A model generated the notes under the pieces. That model was not told the origin of the DNA. It made no database searches and saw only the letters and a list, made by a program, of their open reading frames with translations. Shown here one piece after another: positions 48,452 to 59,006 of a DNA stretch of 64,000 nt. Source of the DNA: Choricystis sp. odSpoLacu1. Taxonomy: Eukaryota > Chlorophyta > Trebouxiophyceae. Numbering within the stretch: the first letter of the stretch is position 1; each line of letters starts with the position of its first letter. Position numbers and translations under genes: made by a program. The stretch spans positions 62,001 through 126,000 of the forward strand of contig OY253654.1 in the NCBI GenBank assembly GCA_958009055.1, in the 5' to 3' direction.

Positions 48452-50101
48452 ATGCGCGCCCCGTCCGCCCGCCCGCCCGCGCGCGCGGCCGCGCTGCCGC
48501 GCTTGAGCGCGCTGCCGCGCCCCCGCCTCCCCTCCCCGCGACGCGCTCCTCGCCTGGCGGCGTCGCCGCCTGCGTCAACATCGTCGTCATCGTCCACCGA
48601 GCCACCGTCGGCGGCGGCGTCCGCGTTCCCCGAGCCGCCCCCGTTTGACACTTCAGTCGGTATCGTCGACCTCGTCATCGCGGGCGGCGGCCCCGCCGGC
48701 CTGGCTGTCGCCGACCGCGTCAGCAGATCAGGTGAGAGGGAGTGAGAGTGGAGTCGGTGGTGTCGAGCAAAACACAAGACCACAAAAAGTTTACACCCCC
48801 CTTTTCACCAACCACCAGGCTACCGCGTCGTCATCGTGGACCCCTCCCCCACCGCCCCCTGGCCCAACAACTATGGCGTGTGGGTGGATGAATTCGATGC
48901 CATGGGGCTGACCCACTGCCTGGACACGGTGTGGCCCACCGCACGCGTGTTTTTGGACGGCACGCCGGCCGGCGCGCGCACTCTGCGCCGCCCCTACGGC
49001 CGCGTCGACCGCGCCAAGCTGAAAGCCGAGCTGACGGCGAAGTGTGTGGCTCAAGGCGTGACGTGGGCGACCGCATCTGCCACCGGGGTGACGCACGAGC
49101 GGCGGTCGTCGACGCTGGCGCTGACGGGTGGTTCAAAAATTCGCGCGCGGCTCGTCCTAGACGCGACGGGCCACGCGCGCGCCCTCGTCCGCTACGACGC
49201 CAAGTTCGACCCCGGGTACCAAGCCGCCTACGGCATCGTGGCCGATGTCGAGGCCCACCCCTTGGACGTGGACACGATGCTGTTCATGGATTGGCGGGAT
49301 GATCACACAAAACCGTTTCCTGAGATGCAGTCTGCAAACGCGGCCCTCCCCACCTTCCTGTACGCCATGCCCTTCTCCCCCACCAAAATCTTTCTGGAGG
49401 AGACAAGCTTGGTGGCGAGGCCGGGCGTGCCGTTCCCCGAGCTCAAGGCGAGGCTGGAGGCACGGTTGCACCACTTGAACATCAAAATCACGGCGATCGA
49501 GGAGGAAGAGTACTGCCTGATTCCGATGGGGGGCGCCCTGCCGACCGCCCCCCAGCGCGTGCTGGGCATTGGGGGCACCGCGGGCCAGGTGCACCCGTCC
49601 ACGGGGTACATGGTGGCGCGCGCGCTGGGGGCGGCGCCCGTCGCGGGGGACGCGATCTGCGACGCGCTGGCCGACGTGCTGGGTGTGGCCCCCTCCACCC
49701 GCCCCGCGGCCGGGGACGGCCCCACCGCCCCTGGCGCCGACGCCTCCGGCACCGCCGACACCGCTGCCGCGTCCGTGTGGGCTGCCCTGTGGCCACCCCA
49801 GCGCGTGCGCCAGCGCGCGTTTTTCTGTTTCGGCATGGACGTGCTGCTGCGCCTCAACCTGGCCGAAACCCGCCAATTCTTTGCCGCCTTCTTCTCGCTG
49901 TCCGACTTCAACTGGACCGGGTTTCTGTCGTCCAGGCTGACGTTTGGCCAGTTGATCGCGTTTGGGTTGTCGCTGTTTGCTAAATCCACCAACGCGGCGC
50001 GCGCCGACCTGCTGGTCAAGGGGATCCCGGGACTGACCGCCATGCTGGTGGGGCTGGCAAAGACGGTGGGGACCGAGTCCAAGCGGGAGGTGTCGAGATA
50101 G
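48452..50101 (+). CDS. LCYB: Lycopene beta-cyclase
   Basis: Exons 48452-48731 and 48819-50101, 520 aa. A Ser/Arg/Pro transit peptide is followed by the dinucleotide-binding motif VIAGGGPAGLAVADRV (about 76-91) and NNYGVWVDEFDAMGL. The VWVDEF form and LDTVW match beta- rather than epsilon-cyclases. Further motifs are LVLDATGHAR, FLYAMPFSPTKIFLEETSL and GGTAGQVHPSTGYMVARALG, then FFCFGMDVLL. It closes both ends of lycopene to beta-carotene in the plastid, using FAD/NADPH. A low-complexity Ala/Pro insertion (about 385-420) lies in the C-terminal third. Confidence 0.94.
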
Positions 50102-50217
50102 AGGGGTGGAGAGAGGCGATTTTCTGGTTTGTTTCCGTTGTTTGTTAAACCTCCCAAACCCGCGGCCTCGACCCACAAAGCAGCTTGCCAAACACTGTTC
50201 CACCCTCTCTCCCTCCC

Positions 50218-50379
50218 TCACTTCTCCCGCCCCTCGGCCTGGCCTTGGCGCCGCTCCCGCATCGTGCGAGTCAGCATGGCAGCGCCAAACGCGGCGGCCG
50301 CGGACGCGCCGCACGTGACCGCAAACACAAGGGGGTACACGTCGGGGCGCAGGGTGAGCATGGGGCGGCGCAGGGGCAT
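50218..50379 (-). CDS. B12D: B12D-family small membrane protein
   Basis: A 53-aa frame from ATG 50379 (or 50361) to TGA 50218-50220: MLTLRPDVYPLVFAVTCGAS, then AAAFGAAMLTRTMRERRQGQ. The RPDVYPL-plus-single-helix layout is that of the B12D/MLRQ-like family, small mitochondrial inner-membrane proteins related to NDUFA4. The open frame continues upstream to an acceptor at 50416-50417 (tttctatttcttcgcag), so a 5' exon is possible. ATGATGG|gtagg at 50530-50524 is a candidate but its phase does not fit. It is head-to-head with the next gene. Confidence 0.7.
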   Translation of the reverse strand: MPLRRPMLTLRPDVYPLVFAVTCGASAAAAFGAAMLTRTMRERRQGQAEGREK

Positions 50380-50528
50380 GGGTTTGGGTGTGTGCTGGGG
50401 CGGGTGTGTGGGCAGCTGCGAAGAAATAGAAAACCAGAGGGGTGTGTGGGCGCCGACTCACTGTCTGTGCCTCCCTTCCCCGCCCCCCCCCCCCCCCCCC
50501 CCCCCCCACAAAACACGCCCTACCCATC

Positions 50529-51114
50529 ATGCCGCCTCCCGTCGCGCCCGCATCCACAGTGTCTGCTCGGCTGTGGGAGAGGTGGTCGCAAGTGGCGCTG
50601 GTGAGAGACGGACAGCGAGGGGAGAGGGGCGGGCTGCCTTCTGTGGAGCTCCCCACCCACCCACCCACCCACACACTCCGCCACCCCACTCCCCTCCCCC
50701 CATCCAACACAGACTGCTGCTTTCGTGGGCGGCTTTGCCTGGTGAGGGAGACCCAAACGAGGGCGGGTTTGGGGGGGGAGGGGCAGCGCGCTTTTTTTCG
50801 TGTGTTCGCACGGCGCGTGTGTCGACGCGCCCCCCCCCCCCTCCCCCTCCATCGCCCCACCCCCCACCCCCCCCACCCCCTCACCCCCCCCACCCCCTCA
50901 CAGGTGGTGGGGCGCGTCCCATGGCTCCCAAGAGTCCAAGCCCGAGGGCGTGTCCCGCAGCGACCCCCTGCACGAGCACGCGGCGACCCCGCCCGCACGC
51001 GCGCAGGGCGACGCGGCGGCCGTCAAGCTGGCCAAGGCGGCCGGCTACGTGGATGCTGGCGTGGAGAGTGGGGAGGAGGCGGTGCCGGGCGTGTTCAAGC
51101 GGAGCAAGCGATGA
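50529..51114 (+). CDS. Unknown 103-aa protein with one membrane helix
   Basis: Exons 50529-50600, 50713-50741 and 50904-51114. The reading MPPPVAPASTVSARLWERWS, then QVALTAAFVGGFAWWWGAS, is assembled from three exons with exact phase, including a 29-nt middle exon. One hydrophobic segment is followed by a charged tail (SDPLHEH, KLAKAAGYVDAG, VFKRSKR). I do not recognise a family. Its size, its Trp-rich helix end and the B12D neighbour fit a small mitochondrial membrane protein, but this is inference. Intron 1 spans 50601-50712 and intron 2 spans 50742-50903. Confidence 0.6.
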
Positions 51115-51239
51115 GTGTTTTTTGGGGGTGGTGGTGCGTGCGTGTTTTGTTCACCCCTTGTTTTTGCACCGATGTTTTTGCTTTGTTGCTTTTTCTTGCA
51201 CACACGAATCCACACACTCCCCTTCTCTCCCCCACTCTC

Positions 51240-52531
51240 TCAGAAAAATGGCGGCAGCATGATCCAGCGCTTGGGATACTTTTCAGCACCATCCTGCCCG
51301 TTGAAAATCTTGCGCAGGCGCGCGTGCTTGGCGGCCGCCCACACCGCCATCTGGGCGGCGCCGGCGCCGATGAACAGGACGGCGGCAAAGGTGCGGGTGG
51401 CCAGGGCGAACAGGATCCAGCCGTAGATCTCAAACGTGTAGTTGGCGCAGGTGACGTTGACAACGTCAAAGGGGAACCCGCGCGGAATGGCGTACCCACC
51501 CGCCTTGCCGGGGGGGCGCAGGTTGGCCAGCAGCACGTGGGCGCGCGCGTTGGCGGCTTGGCAGAGCAGGGCCAGGGTGAACAAGGCGGCGGCCATGGGC
51601 ACCGGGGGAGAGGTGTAGAGCGGGTGGTTGACAAAGTACGAGACAAAGGCGGCGAAGCCCCAGTAGTAGGCGCAGTTTTTGAACAGGTTGGTGATGGGCA
51701 TGGTGCAGTGCGAGAAGCTGGGTGGGGGGTGGGGTGGGGGTGGGGCGAAAATGAAGACCCGCCCCAACCACCAACACACCTTTCCCACTTTGTCCCCACC
51801 CCCCTCTCAAACTCTTACCGGTGCACAAAGAACGTTTCAAAGATGCGCTTGGCATAGTGGAACGTCCAGTAGGCGAGGGCCATGTTTTGGACGGGCCCCT
51901 TCGCCGGGATCTTTTTGGCCCACGGGTAGACAAGCCCCGGCAGCGCGTACACCAGCGCGTAGGTCAGCATGGGCCCAAAATACTCCCAGAAGAAGACGGT
52001 GGAGTAGCCGATCTGGGGGCCCAAGTCTTTGAAGGTGAGAACAGAGCAGTTGGCAATGTCGTAGTCGGACAGTTTTTTGCCGGCCGCCAGCGCGGTGGCC
52101 TTCTTCTGGCCGGCCGCCAGGGGCAGCGTGAACCGCTGGCGGGAGGGGTAGAACTTGGGCTTGGCGGCCGCGAAGGCAGCTTTCAGGTCGTCGACGGTGC
52201 CCTGAGAAAAAGTGGCGGGTGTTTTGGTTGAGGCTGATCGGACGCGATGGGGTTGCGCGCGCGCGTTTTTCTTTCTTCGCGGTCTCGTTGCCCTCTCCCG
52301 ACGCCGCCGCTCTGCGCGCTGGCAAGCCACAGCAATGCGCCAGGCACAGCCGCCGCTGAATTCGGCGGGACGCGTGGGAAAGGCAGCCTTGTGCGCGCGA
52401 CACCTCCACGCGTGCGTTGTTTCCTGCATCCTCCCCTCACCCTCCCCAACCACACTCACCGACGCGTCCACCTGCACGGTGGCCAGCGTGGAGCCGGAGC
52501 GGGTCTTGATGGTGATGGTGGCGGGCGCCAT
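51240..52531 (-). CDS. ECR: Very-long-chain enoyl-CoA reductase
   Basis: Exons 52531-52460, 52201-51819 and 51717-51240, 310 aa. A ubiquitin-like N-terminal part (TITIKTRSGSTLATVQVDAS | GTVDDLKAAFAAAKP) is followed by membrane helices and the steroid-5-alpha-reductase domain: YSTVFFWEYFGPMLTYAL, FHYAKRIFETFFVHRFSHCT, the active-site-type NLFKNCAYYWGFA, and GYAIPRGFPFDVVNVTCANY. It performs the last step of ER fatty acid elongation (CER10/TSC13 family). Intron 2 is phase 2 with a GTAAGA donor. It is head-to-head with the fibrillin (82 bp between ATGs). Confidence 0.95.
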
Positions 52532-52613
52532 GGCGGGAAAACGAAGAGGATGGCACTCGTGTTTTTCGGTTTTTCGGTGTGAAGCAAAAACACGACGCCC
52601 TCACTCTCGCCCG

Positions 52614-53471
52614 ATGCTTGCAATCCACGCCCGGCCCACCAGCCTGCCCCGGCCGCCCGGCCGCCGCCGCGTGCCGCCGACGGCCGCGGCCACCAACACG
52701 CCTGCCGACCCCGCGGCCCCCGCGGCCACCGTGCAGCGGGTTTTAGACCTCACCGCGGGCACGCGCCGCGGCAAGAGCGCCGACGCGGACCGCCGCGCGG
52801 CCGTCGTGGCTGCAGTGGCGGAGCTGGAGGCGCGTTCGCCCACTCCCGAGCCTGCAGCCAGCCCCCTGCTGGATGGCGACTGGGCCCTGCTGTGGACGGG
52901 CCCTGGTGACCCATACGACGCGGCGTGGGAGAAACGGTCGGGCGGGCTGGAAGGCCCCGTGCTGGCCGCCCTCGCCCCTCTGGGCCGCCTGTTCGGCCTC
53001 TCAGGTGGCGCCGTCATCCAGTCCATCGACACAGGCGCGCGGCGCGTTCACAACGTGGCCACGTTCACGGTTTTGGGCGCGTCTGGCACCCTCGACGTCG
53101 AAGGAGAGGTCTCAGTCGCCTCCGCCACACGCGTCAACGTCACCTTCACCCGCTTCAGCCTGCGCGTGGGGGCGCTGCCAGAGCTGGCCCTGCCGTTGAC
53201 GGCTGTGTCGCCGTCAGGATGGATTGAGGTGGTGTGGTGCAGAGAAAGAGCGTGAGACGAGGACGGGGCGTCGACGCTTGCGCCCAGTCCTGGGCGCAAG
53301 TGACACACTCTCAATCCAACCACCCACCCCCTTTTCTCTTTCCATCAGACCACCTACCTGGACGACCGCCTGCGCGTGGGGCGGGGGGACAAGGGCAGCC
53401 TGTTTGTGACGGCGCGGGTGCCGCCGAAAGGGGCGGCCGAAAAGAACAAGCGACAAAAAGAATTCAGTTAA
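52614..53471 (+). CDS. Plastid lipid-associated protein (PAP/fibrillin)
   Basis: Exons 52614-53228 and 53349-53471, 245 aa. After an Arg/Pro transit peptide come DGDWALLWTGPGDPYDAAWE, GGAVIQSIDTGARRVHNVAT, TLDVEGEVSVASATRVNVTF and, across the intron, SGWIE|TTYLDDRLRVGRGDKG with SLFVTAR. This is the fibrillin lipocalin-like fold, whose members sit on plastoglobules and thylakoids and bind lipophilic molecules. The C-terminus is Lys-rich. The 120-nt intron is phase 0. 63 bp separate its stop from the convergent GNAT stop. Confidence 0.9.
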
Positions 53472-53534
53472 AAAAAAGCTAGACACAAAAATCAGGCAAA
53501 ACAAAACAATGACTCCACCACCACCACCCTCATA

Positions 53535-54752
53535 TCACACGTCGCGCACCAGCAGGCAGCGTCTATCCCGCCCAAACACGCGCACCAGGGGGGCGTCGCG
53601 CCCCACCTCTGCGTACCCCGCCCTGCCGTACAGCCGCCCCGCGGGGCCATCAGCATCTGTCAGCCTTAGATGCAGGTACACGCGGGACGCGCCCCCGACG
53701 GCAGCCGCATCATGGGCGGCGTCCAGCAACGCGGCGCCAACGCCCTTGCCGCGCGCATCGGCGGCCACCGCCATGTTGCACAGGTAGGCAGTCCCTGGCT
53801 CCCCGCGCGGCGGGTCCAGCCCACCAAGCGCACGGGACCGAGTCGACGCGTCAAACGACAGTTCGGCGGACGCCACAAAGCCGCCGCCCGCCGCCATCAG
53901 GGCGGCGTCGCTGACGGGGGGGACGTGGTGGGAGGGGGAGGGGGAGGGCGTGTCGTCGTCATCACTCTCGCCACCACCCCCGCGCGTCGAGGCTGCTTCC
54001 AACGCCGCCAAGTCCCCCGCCCGCGCGTCCGAGGCAGGCACCAGGGTCGCCCCCAGCACGGCAGCCGCGGGCAGCAGGTTAGCGTGGCGGGCCAGGTACG
54101 CCTCTATGTGCCTCGCGAGCACTCCACGTGCCGCAGGTGGATACCCCATCGACTCCGCAAACGAGGCAGTCAGCACGGCCGCCGCGGGGGCCATCTCGGA
54201 CGGGGCCAGCGGGCGCACGAGCAGGGCGCCGCCGCACGGCAGGCGGAGCGCGCGTGCAAAGGTGGCGAGCGGGGGGGCGGCGTCGGAGGGCTGAGTGTGT
54301 TGAGGGGCGTTTGTGTGAGATAAAAAAGGGACTGGTGAGTATGTTTTGTGAGTATGTTTTGTGCAGCAGCACTGCCCCAGGGGTGAGAGGTCGAAGGAGA
54401 TGGGCAGGCGACACCCGGGCGCGGGGTGCGTGGGTTGTGGGTTGCGTCGCCACGTCGTTGTCGCTGCCATTGTGCCCCCTCCTCGCGCCCACCGCCCACT
54501 AACTGAACCGCTCCTCTCTCTCCTCACACTGCACAGCACACGACACACACTCACCGCCACAAAGCGCGCAAACCGGGGCCTCCCCGGCGGCTCGCGCGGC
54601 GCGGGCGGCGCGTCGGTCGCGCTGCGTGCCGCGACTGGCCGAGGGCGGCGCGGGGTCGGGTGCGCTCCCGCGCAATGACGAGAGGTGCCAGCGTCGTGGC
54701 GACTGTGACTGGCGGCAGGGCGCGCGGCGCGCGTGTGGTGAGCTGGCCGCAT
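53535..54752 (-). CDS. GNAT acetyltransferase, plastid type
   Basis: Exons 54752-54555 and 54290-53535, 317 aa. The first 66 residues are Arg/Ala/Ser-rich (MRPAHHTRAARPAASHSRHD), a likely plastid transit peptide. The GNAT fold shows LLVRPLAPSEMAPAAAVLTA, then the acetyl-CoA-binding signature TAYLCNMAVAADARGKGVGA and ASRVYLHLRLTDADGPAGRL followed by YGRAGYAEVG. An acidic Asp/Ser insertion (ESDDDDTPSPSPS) interrupts the domain. Plastid GNATs acetylate N-termini and lysines. The substrate here is unknown. It lies upstream of FIGNL1's stop on the same strand. Confidence 0.85.
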   Translation of the reverse strand: MRPAHHTRAARPAASHSRHDAGTSRHCAGAHPTPRRPRPVAARSATDAPPAPREPPGRPRFARFVAVSVCRVLCSVRRERSGSVSGRWARGGGTMAATTTWRRNPQPTHPAPGCRLPISFDLSPLGQCCCTKHTHKTYSPVPFLSHTNAPQHTQPSDAAPPLATFARALRLPCGGALLVRPLAPSEMAPAAAVLTASFAESMGYPPAARGVLARHIEAYLARHANLLPAAAVLGATLVPASDARAGDLAALEAASTRGGGGESDDDDTPSPSPSHHVPPVSDAALMAAGGGFVASAELSFDASTRSRALGGLDPPRGEPGTAYLCNMAVAADARGKGVGAALLDAAHDAAAVGGASRVYLHLRLTDADGPAGRLYGRAGYAEVGRDAPLVRVFGRDRRCLLVRDV

Positions 54753-54881
54753 TTTTGCAAGGAGTGTAAGGCAGTTGCTACTCTGTCCTCTTTTTCCTCC
54801 TCGACCCGTCCCGCCCCGTGAGTGTCTGTGTATCTGTACTCAGAGCCGAAACTGGATTTACACAGCCTGGAGTCAGTTCTC

Positions 54882-57003
54882 TCACCAGTCGTCCATGTCG
54901 ACTTCGCCCCCACCGCTGCCCCCCCTCCCCCCGCTCGCCTCCCCCCCACACCGCGCGCCGTGTTTTTCGTCGTACGCTTCATACCGCGCCACCTCCCCCG
55001 GCTCCACGCTGGGGCGCACCGCGCGTGCCGCCGCCGCAAAGTCGCGCAGGGTGACGGGGCGCAGGTCGGCGGGAGTCAGGCCGGTGAGGGTGGCGCCGAC
55101 GCCACGTGCTGCCAGAGCGTCGCGCACAGGGAACGCACACGCTTCCGAAATCAGCGCCCGCACATCCGACCCGGAGTAGCCGTCCGTCTTGGCGACGACG
55201 CGGTCCAGGTCGGCGGGGGAGAGGGCGGTGGCGACAGTGGAAGACGAGGTGGCTCCACCCCCACCACCCTCACTCAGACCCAGCGCGCGGTCCAGCATGG
55301 CCCGCCGGGCGGCAGCACACGGCAGCGGCACGTACAGCTGCTTGGGCAGGCGGCGGCGGGCGGCTTCGTCCAGCTCTTCGGGGCGGTTTGTGGCGCCAAT
55401 GATCAAAACCCTCGGAGCCCCTGCCCCCCCCTTGCTTGCTGCCCCCTCCATCTGCACCAGCAGCTCCGTCTTGAGGCGGCGGCTGGCTTCGTGCTCGCCG
55501 TCGCCTCCCCGCGCGGTCAGCAGGGAGTCGACTTCGTCGATGAAGACGACGGCGGGGGCGAGGGCAGACGCAACGGCAAAGAGAGCACGCACCAGTTTTT
55601 CACCTTCACCCACCCATTTTGACGTGAGGGACGACGCCGAAATGCTGAAGAAGGCGGCCTCCACGTTGGAGGCGACCGCCCGGCCGAGCAGGGTTTTGCC
55701 GGTGCCGGGGGGGCCAAACAGGAGCAGGCCGCGCGGCGGCGCGCGCGCGCCGACAAACAGGCCCGGATTCTGCGTGGGCCACACCGCCAGCTCCTGGACG
55801 GCGGCTTTGGCGGCGTCCTGGCCCGCGATGTCGTCCCAGGAGACGGAGGGGGAGGCGTCCAGGACTTCGTTGCACACGATCTCGATGGTTTTTGGGTCCA
55901 GGCGGGCTAGGGCGTCGGGCAGGGAGCCGTCCGGGAGGGCCAGGAGGCGCAGGGTGCGGTCGGACAGGACGCCGTCGGCGTTGCCGGCTGCTGCAGAGGC
56001 GGCAGGGGCGTGTTGGTTGGTAGCGCCGCCGCCACCACCGCCGCCGCCACCCCGCCCTGCGGGTGGCCCAGCCAGCGCGCGCGCCACCATGGGCGGCACA
56101 AAGCCCGCCCTGTCAGACGAGGAGGGGGGGGGGGCGGCACCGCCGCCGCGGCCGGCTGGCCCGCGCTGCCCGGCGTGAAACGCGCCCGCGCCGCCGGGGA
56201 ACATGGCCCCCGATGAATACGCCTCCCCATCCAGCGCCCCCCCAAACCCATCGTCTCCATCGGCTGCGAGGGCCGCGCGCGCCGACTGGAAGCCGCCGGG
56301 GCGGCGGGTGTTGGCGGTGTCAGCCAGTGGGGCGCGGCGCGGACCGCCGCCGCCGCCGTCCATCGTGGACGCGGGCGCCCACCGATCGGCCGCCGTTGTA
56401 GTCGGCGGCTTGGGCGCGCCCCGAGCGTAGCGCTTGCGGCCGGCAGGGTCGGTGTCGGCGGGCGCGCACGGCGGCGCGCGCGGCCTGCGCGGGGGCACTG
56501 ACGCCGCCAGCAGCGCCCCCATCGCGGGCGACGCCAGGGTCAGGCGTGCGGCCAGGTCGGCGGCTCCACCATCGGCGGACGAAGTGATGCCTGCCCCCAG
56601 AGGAGGCAACGGCCGCACGGCAGCAGTCCGTGCGGCAGCGAGCGCGTGCAGCCGCGCCGCGGCGCGCCGGGCCAGGGCGGCGCCGTGGGCGGCGGTGGTG
56701 ATGTCGGCGGAGCCTTCCGCCTGGATGAAGGTGAGGAGCTGGAGCCAGAAAGACTGTGTGTTTGGGCGGGTGGGATTGGTGTCGCGATTTGAGCGAAATG
56801 GGCTGCGCGCCTCGTCCCCTGCCTCGTTGGGCCCTTCGTCTCCTCCTCCCTCTCTTCCTCGTCCCTCTGCCATCCAACACACTCACCTGCGCGCCCGCCA
56901 AGTCGCCGGAGCCTTCAGCCGCTTCCGCGCTGTAAAGCAGGTGCCGCAGGCGGTCCCCCTTGTCGACGCGGCCGGCCGGCGGGGGCGCCGACACGGCGGA
57001 CAT
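54882..57003 (-). CDS. FIGNL1: Fidgetin-like 1 AAA ATPase
   Basis: Exons 57003-56887 and 56753-54882, 662 aa. A long low-complexity N-terminal half (Gly/Pro/Ala) contains SFWLQLLTFIQAEGSADITT. The AAA module starts CNEVLDASPSVSWDDIAGQD, with Walker A GPPGTGKT (386-393), ISASSLTSKWVGEGEKLVRA, Walker B VVFIDEVDSLL, and NRPEELDEAARRRLPKQLYV. The C-terminal VRPSVEPGEVARYEAYDEKH is the meiotic-clade Vps4-like tail. FIGNL1 limits crossover formation by removing RAD51 or DMC1 and may act in microtubule severing. The phase-0 intron of 133 nt has a clear CACAG acceptor. Confidence 0.93.
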
Positions 57004-57326
57004 GGTGTGGATGGGGTGTGAGACGTGTGTGGAAGGAGTGCCAGTTGCTCCCCGGGGTGGGAGGAGCGCCGGGGGCACGCGTCGGCGTTTCGAAATCAAC
57101 GCGCGGGCGAGAGCGCGTGTGTGTGCGTCGACCCGCTGGCGCTCCCAGCGGCACGTGGACGGTACAAATGAAGATGCGTTGTGTCACCTCAGGTTGCCGG
57201 GGGTCCGAGGGGTGACGCACAGGGAGAGACGGTGAAAGAGTGGCAGAGACGAAATCAGTTTGCTCCCTTGTTTCGCATGCGGCCTACCCGCGGCGTGGCG
57301 CCCGCCCAGGCTCATGCACGCAATGA
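57004..57326. other. Intergenic spacer upstream of FIGNL1
   Basis: 323 bp with no protein-like frame. It is the probable FIGNL1 promoter. Confidence 0.4.
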
Positions 57327-57731
57327 ATGCTTCGAACCCTACACCTCCAACATAAGGTGATTCGCAGGGCGCAATACGCAGGGCGCGCCCTGCATGCCGC
57401 CGACCGCGCCCTGGCCTGCGTGCGGGCCGCGCACCAGGCGCTGGCGTCCGCCGCGCGCAGCGCGGCCGACACGGCGCGACGCAGCGCGGCGCGGCGGCGG
57501 CGCGCTCTCGGCCGCACCAATCTGCGGGGCGCGTTCCACAGGGCGGTGGATGAAGCCCACAGGCTGCTGGCGCCCGCGGTGGCCACCCTGTTGCACAAGA
57601 TGGACAACGCGGGGAGAGGTGGAGGCGGAGGGCGTCGACGGCGTGCCCGCTCGTGCCTGAGGGGGAAGCCACCCCTACGCGCCGCCGCGCTGCTGCGCCG
57701 TCATTTTTTTATTCAAACAGACACACCGTGA
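57327..57731 (+). CDS. Hypothetical Arg/Ala-rich helical protein
   Basis: An open frame of 134 aa with ATG at 57327. The middle is convincingly helical (GRALHAADRALACVRAAHQA, FHRAVDEAHRLLAPAVATLL) and uses G/C third positions. The C-terminal quarter is Arg/Gly low complexity and may be wrong if an intron is present. I recognise no family. It overlaps the 3' end of the next minus-strand gene. Confidence 0.35.
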   Translation: MLRTLHLQHKVIRRAQYAGRALHAADRALACVRAAHQALASAARSAADTARRSAARRRRALGRTNLRGAFHRAVDEAHRLLAPAVATLLHKMDNAGRGGGGGRRRRARSCLRGKPPLRAAALLRRHFFIQTDTP

Positions 57732-58136
57732 AACTACAGACACATTAAACGCAGAATGAAAAGGGTAGGGTTGGGCCTCTTTTTTGTGTAAGAGTGGAAG
57801 AAAAGGGAAGACAGATACGAAAAACACTTGCCCGCCACCACCCTCCTCCTCGTCATCCGTGCCGCTCTCGTCGCTGTCCCGCGACGACACGGACACCGCG
57901 TCCGGGTCAAACTCGTCGTCCTCGTCCGAGTCATCGCCTTCGTCGTCGTCGCCGCTGTCGGACGTCGCGCTGGCGTCAGCAGCCGCGCCACCCTCACCAC
58001 CGCCCCGCCGCACGGGGGCGTCCACGTCGCCCGCTCCCACAGCCACACCGCACGAAGCCAACCAGAATTTCAGGCAGGGCAGGTCGTCGCGCGGCAGGGA
58101 GGAGAGTTCGAGCGGGGCGGTCAAGTCGGCGCCCAT
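57720..58136 (-). CDS. Unknown protein with acidic C-terminus
   Basis: From ATG 58136: MGADLTAPLELSSLPRDDLP, CLKFWLASCGVAVGAGDVDA, then a very acidic Asp/Glu/Ser tail (SDSGDDDEGDDSDEDDEFDP) typical of nuclear chaperone-like or ribosome-biogenesis proteins. Codon use is coding-like. The frame is open upstream to 58244 (GWDGRTVVSVTRVWQAAHWS), so the true start may be earlier. The exon may end near 57831 (GGGGQ|gtgttt), with a short last exon beginning FHGV near 57734. No family is recognised. Confidence 0.45.
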
Positions 58137-58142
58137 AGACCA

Positions 58143-58856
58143 ATGCGCGGCCTGCCACACCCTTGTCACGCTCACCACCGTCCTGCCGTCCCATCCAGCG
58201 GCGAGGGCGGCGGCGTGGCCCGCCCCCCGCCCCCCCCCCGCCACGCGGCCGTGGCTCTAGACGTCGAGTATACACACTACGCCCTGCCACGGTCAGACGA
58301 CGGCGATCGAAAGCAAGAGATTCTACGCATCCCTGCCGAAGTGGCGGTCGTGGGCGACGACGGCGGCGAGCTGCTGCACGCGCGCGTGTCGCGGCCGCCG
58401 GAGCTGCCGCCGACCGCTCGCCGCGTGGATGGAGGAGAGGTGGGCGCCACCGCCCCACTCACCCTGACCCCTGACGACGCTCGGGATGCTGTTGCCGCCC
58501 TGCTGACCGGCGGAGCCGTGCTCGTCGGCCACGGCGTCGCCACGGACGCCGCGTCGCTGCGCCTGCCCCTCCCCCCCCGCGTCGTGGACACGGCGGCCGC
58601 GTTGACGCCGAGTGGAGGGTCGACGCCTTCGTTGGATGCTTTGGTGGCGAAACACGTGGGCGACGGCGAAGAGGCCGCGCGGCGCACAGGCGGCAGCGGG
58701 CGCGGCCGCCACAGCGCGCTCACGGACGCACTCCTGGCCATGCGCGTCTACGTCGTCGCCGTGCGGGGCACGCCCGCCGACGCGGCGGGACGGGTGGAGG
58801 ACGCGGCCGCCCGCATCGTGGCCGAGTGGGAGAGGAGGGAAGGAGACGAGGGGTGA
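58143..58856 (+). CDS. REX4/ISG20-like 3'-5' exoribonuclease
   Basis: About 237 aa from ATG 58143 to TGA 58854-58856. DEDDh motifs are visible: AAVALDVEYTHYALP (Exo I), GGAVLVGHGVATDAASLRLP (Exo II), and GRHSALTDALLAMRVYVVAV (Exo III with His and Asp). LPPRVVDTAAAL, followed by PSLDALVAKHVGDG, matches the RNA exonuclease 4 arrangement. Family members trim rRNA precursors or degrade structured RNA. The N-terminal 45 residues cross a C run at 58225-58240, so the start is less certain. Its ATG is only 6 bp from that of the minus-strand acidic gene. Confidence 0.7.
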   Translation: MRGLPHPCHAHHRPAVPSSGEGGGVARPPPPPRHAAVALDVEYTHYALPRSDDGDRKQEILRIPAEVAVVGDDGGELLHARVSRPPELPPTARRVDGGEVGATAPLTLTPDDARDAVAALLTGGAVLVGHGVATDAASLRLPLPPRVVDTAAALTPSGGSTPSLDALVAKHVGDGEEAARRTGGSGRGRHSALTDALLAMRVYVVAVRGTPADAAGRVEDAAARIVAEWERREGDEG

Positions 58857-59006
58857 TTTTTTTTTTGTTTTTTTGGGGGTTCGACAGTTGTGTGCGAATT
58901 AAAAAGAATGGCGTTTAAGAATAGAAACACGAAAGAAGAGCTTGAGACGAAAGAATGGAAATTAGAAAGACGGCGCGGAACACAGAACAACACTCCCTCT
59001 CTCTCT

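Noticed and set aside
50524..50530. ATGATGG|gtagg as first exon of the B12D gene
   Set aside because: It gives phase 1, but the B12D exon needs phase 0. The internal ATG at 50379 is sufficient.
57300..57360. TTCGAACCCT resembling a tRNA T-loop
   Set aside because: Flanking bases cannot form the T-stem or an acceptor stem on either strand.
58150..58190. CAACH heme-binding-like motif in one frame upstream of the REX4-like gene
   Set aside because: The frame is short, has no ATG of its own that fits, and the motif is expected by chance. No cytochrome context.
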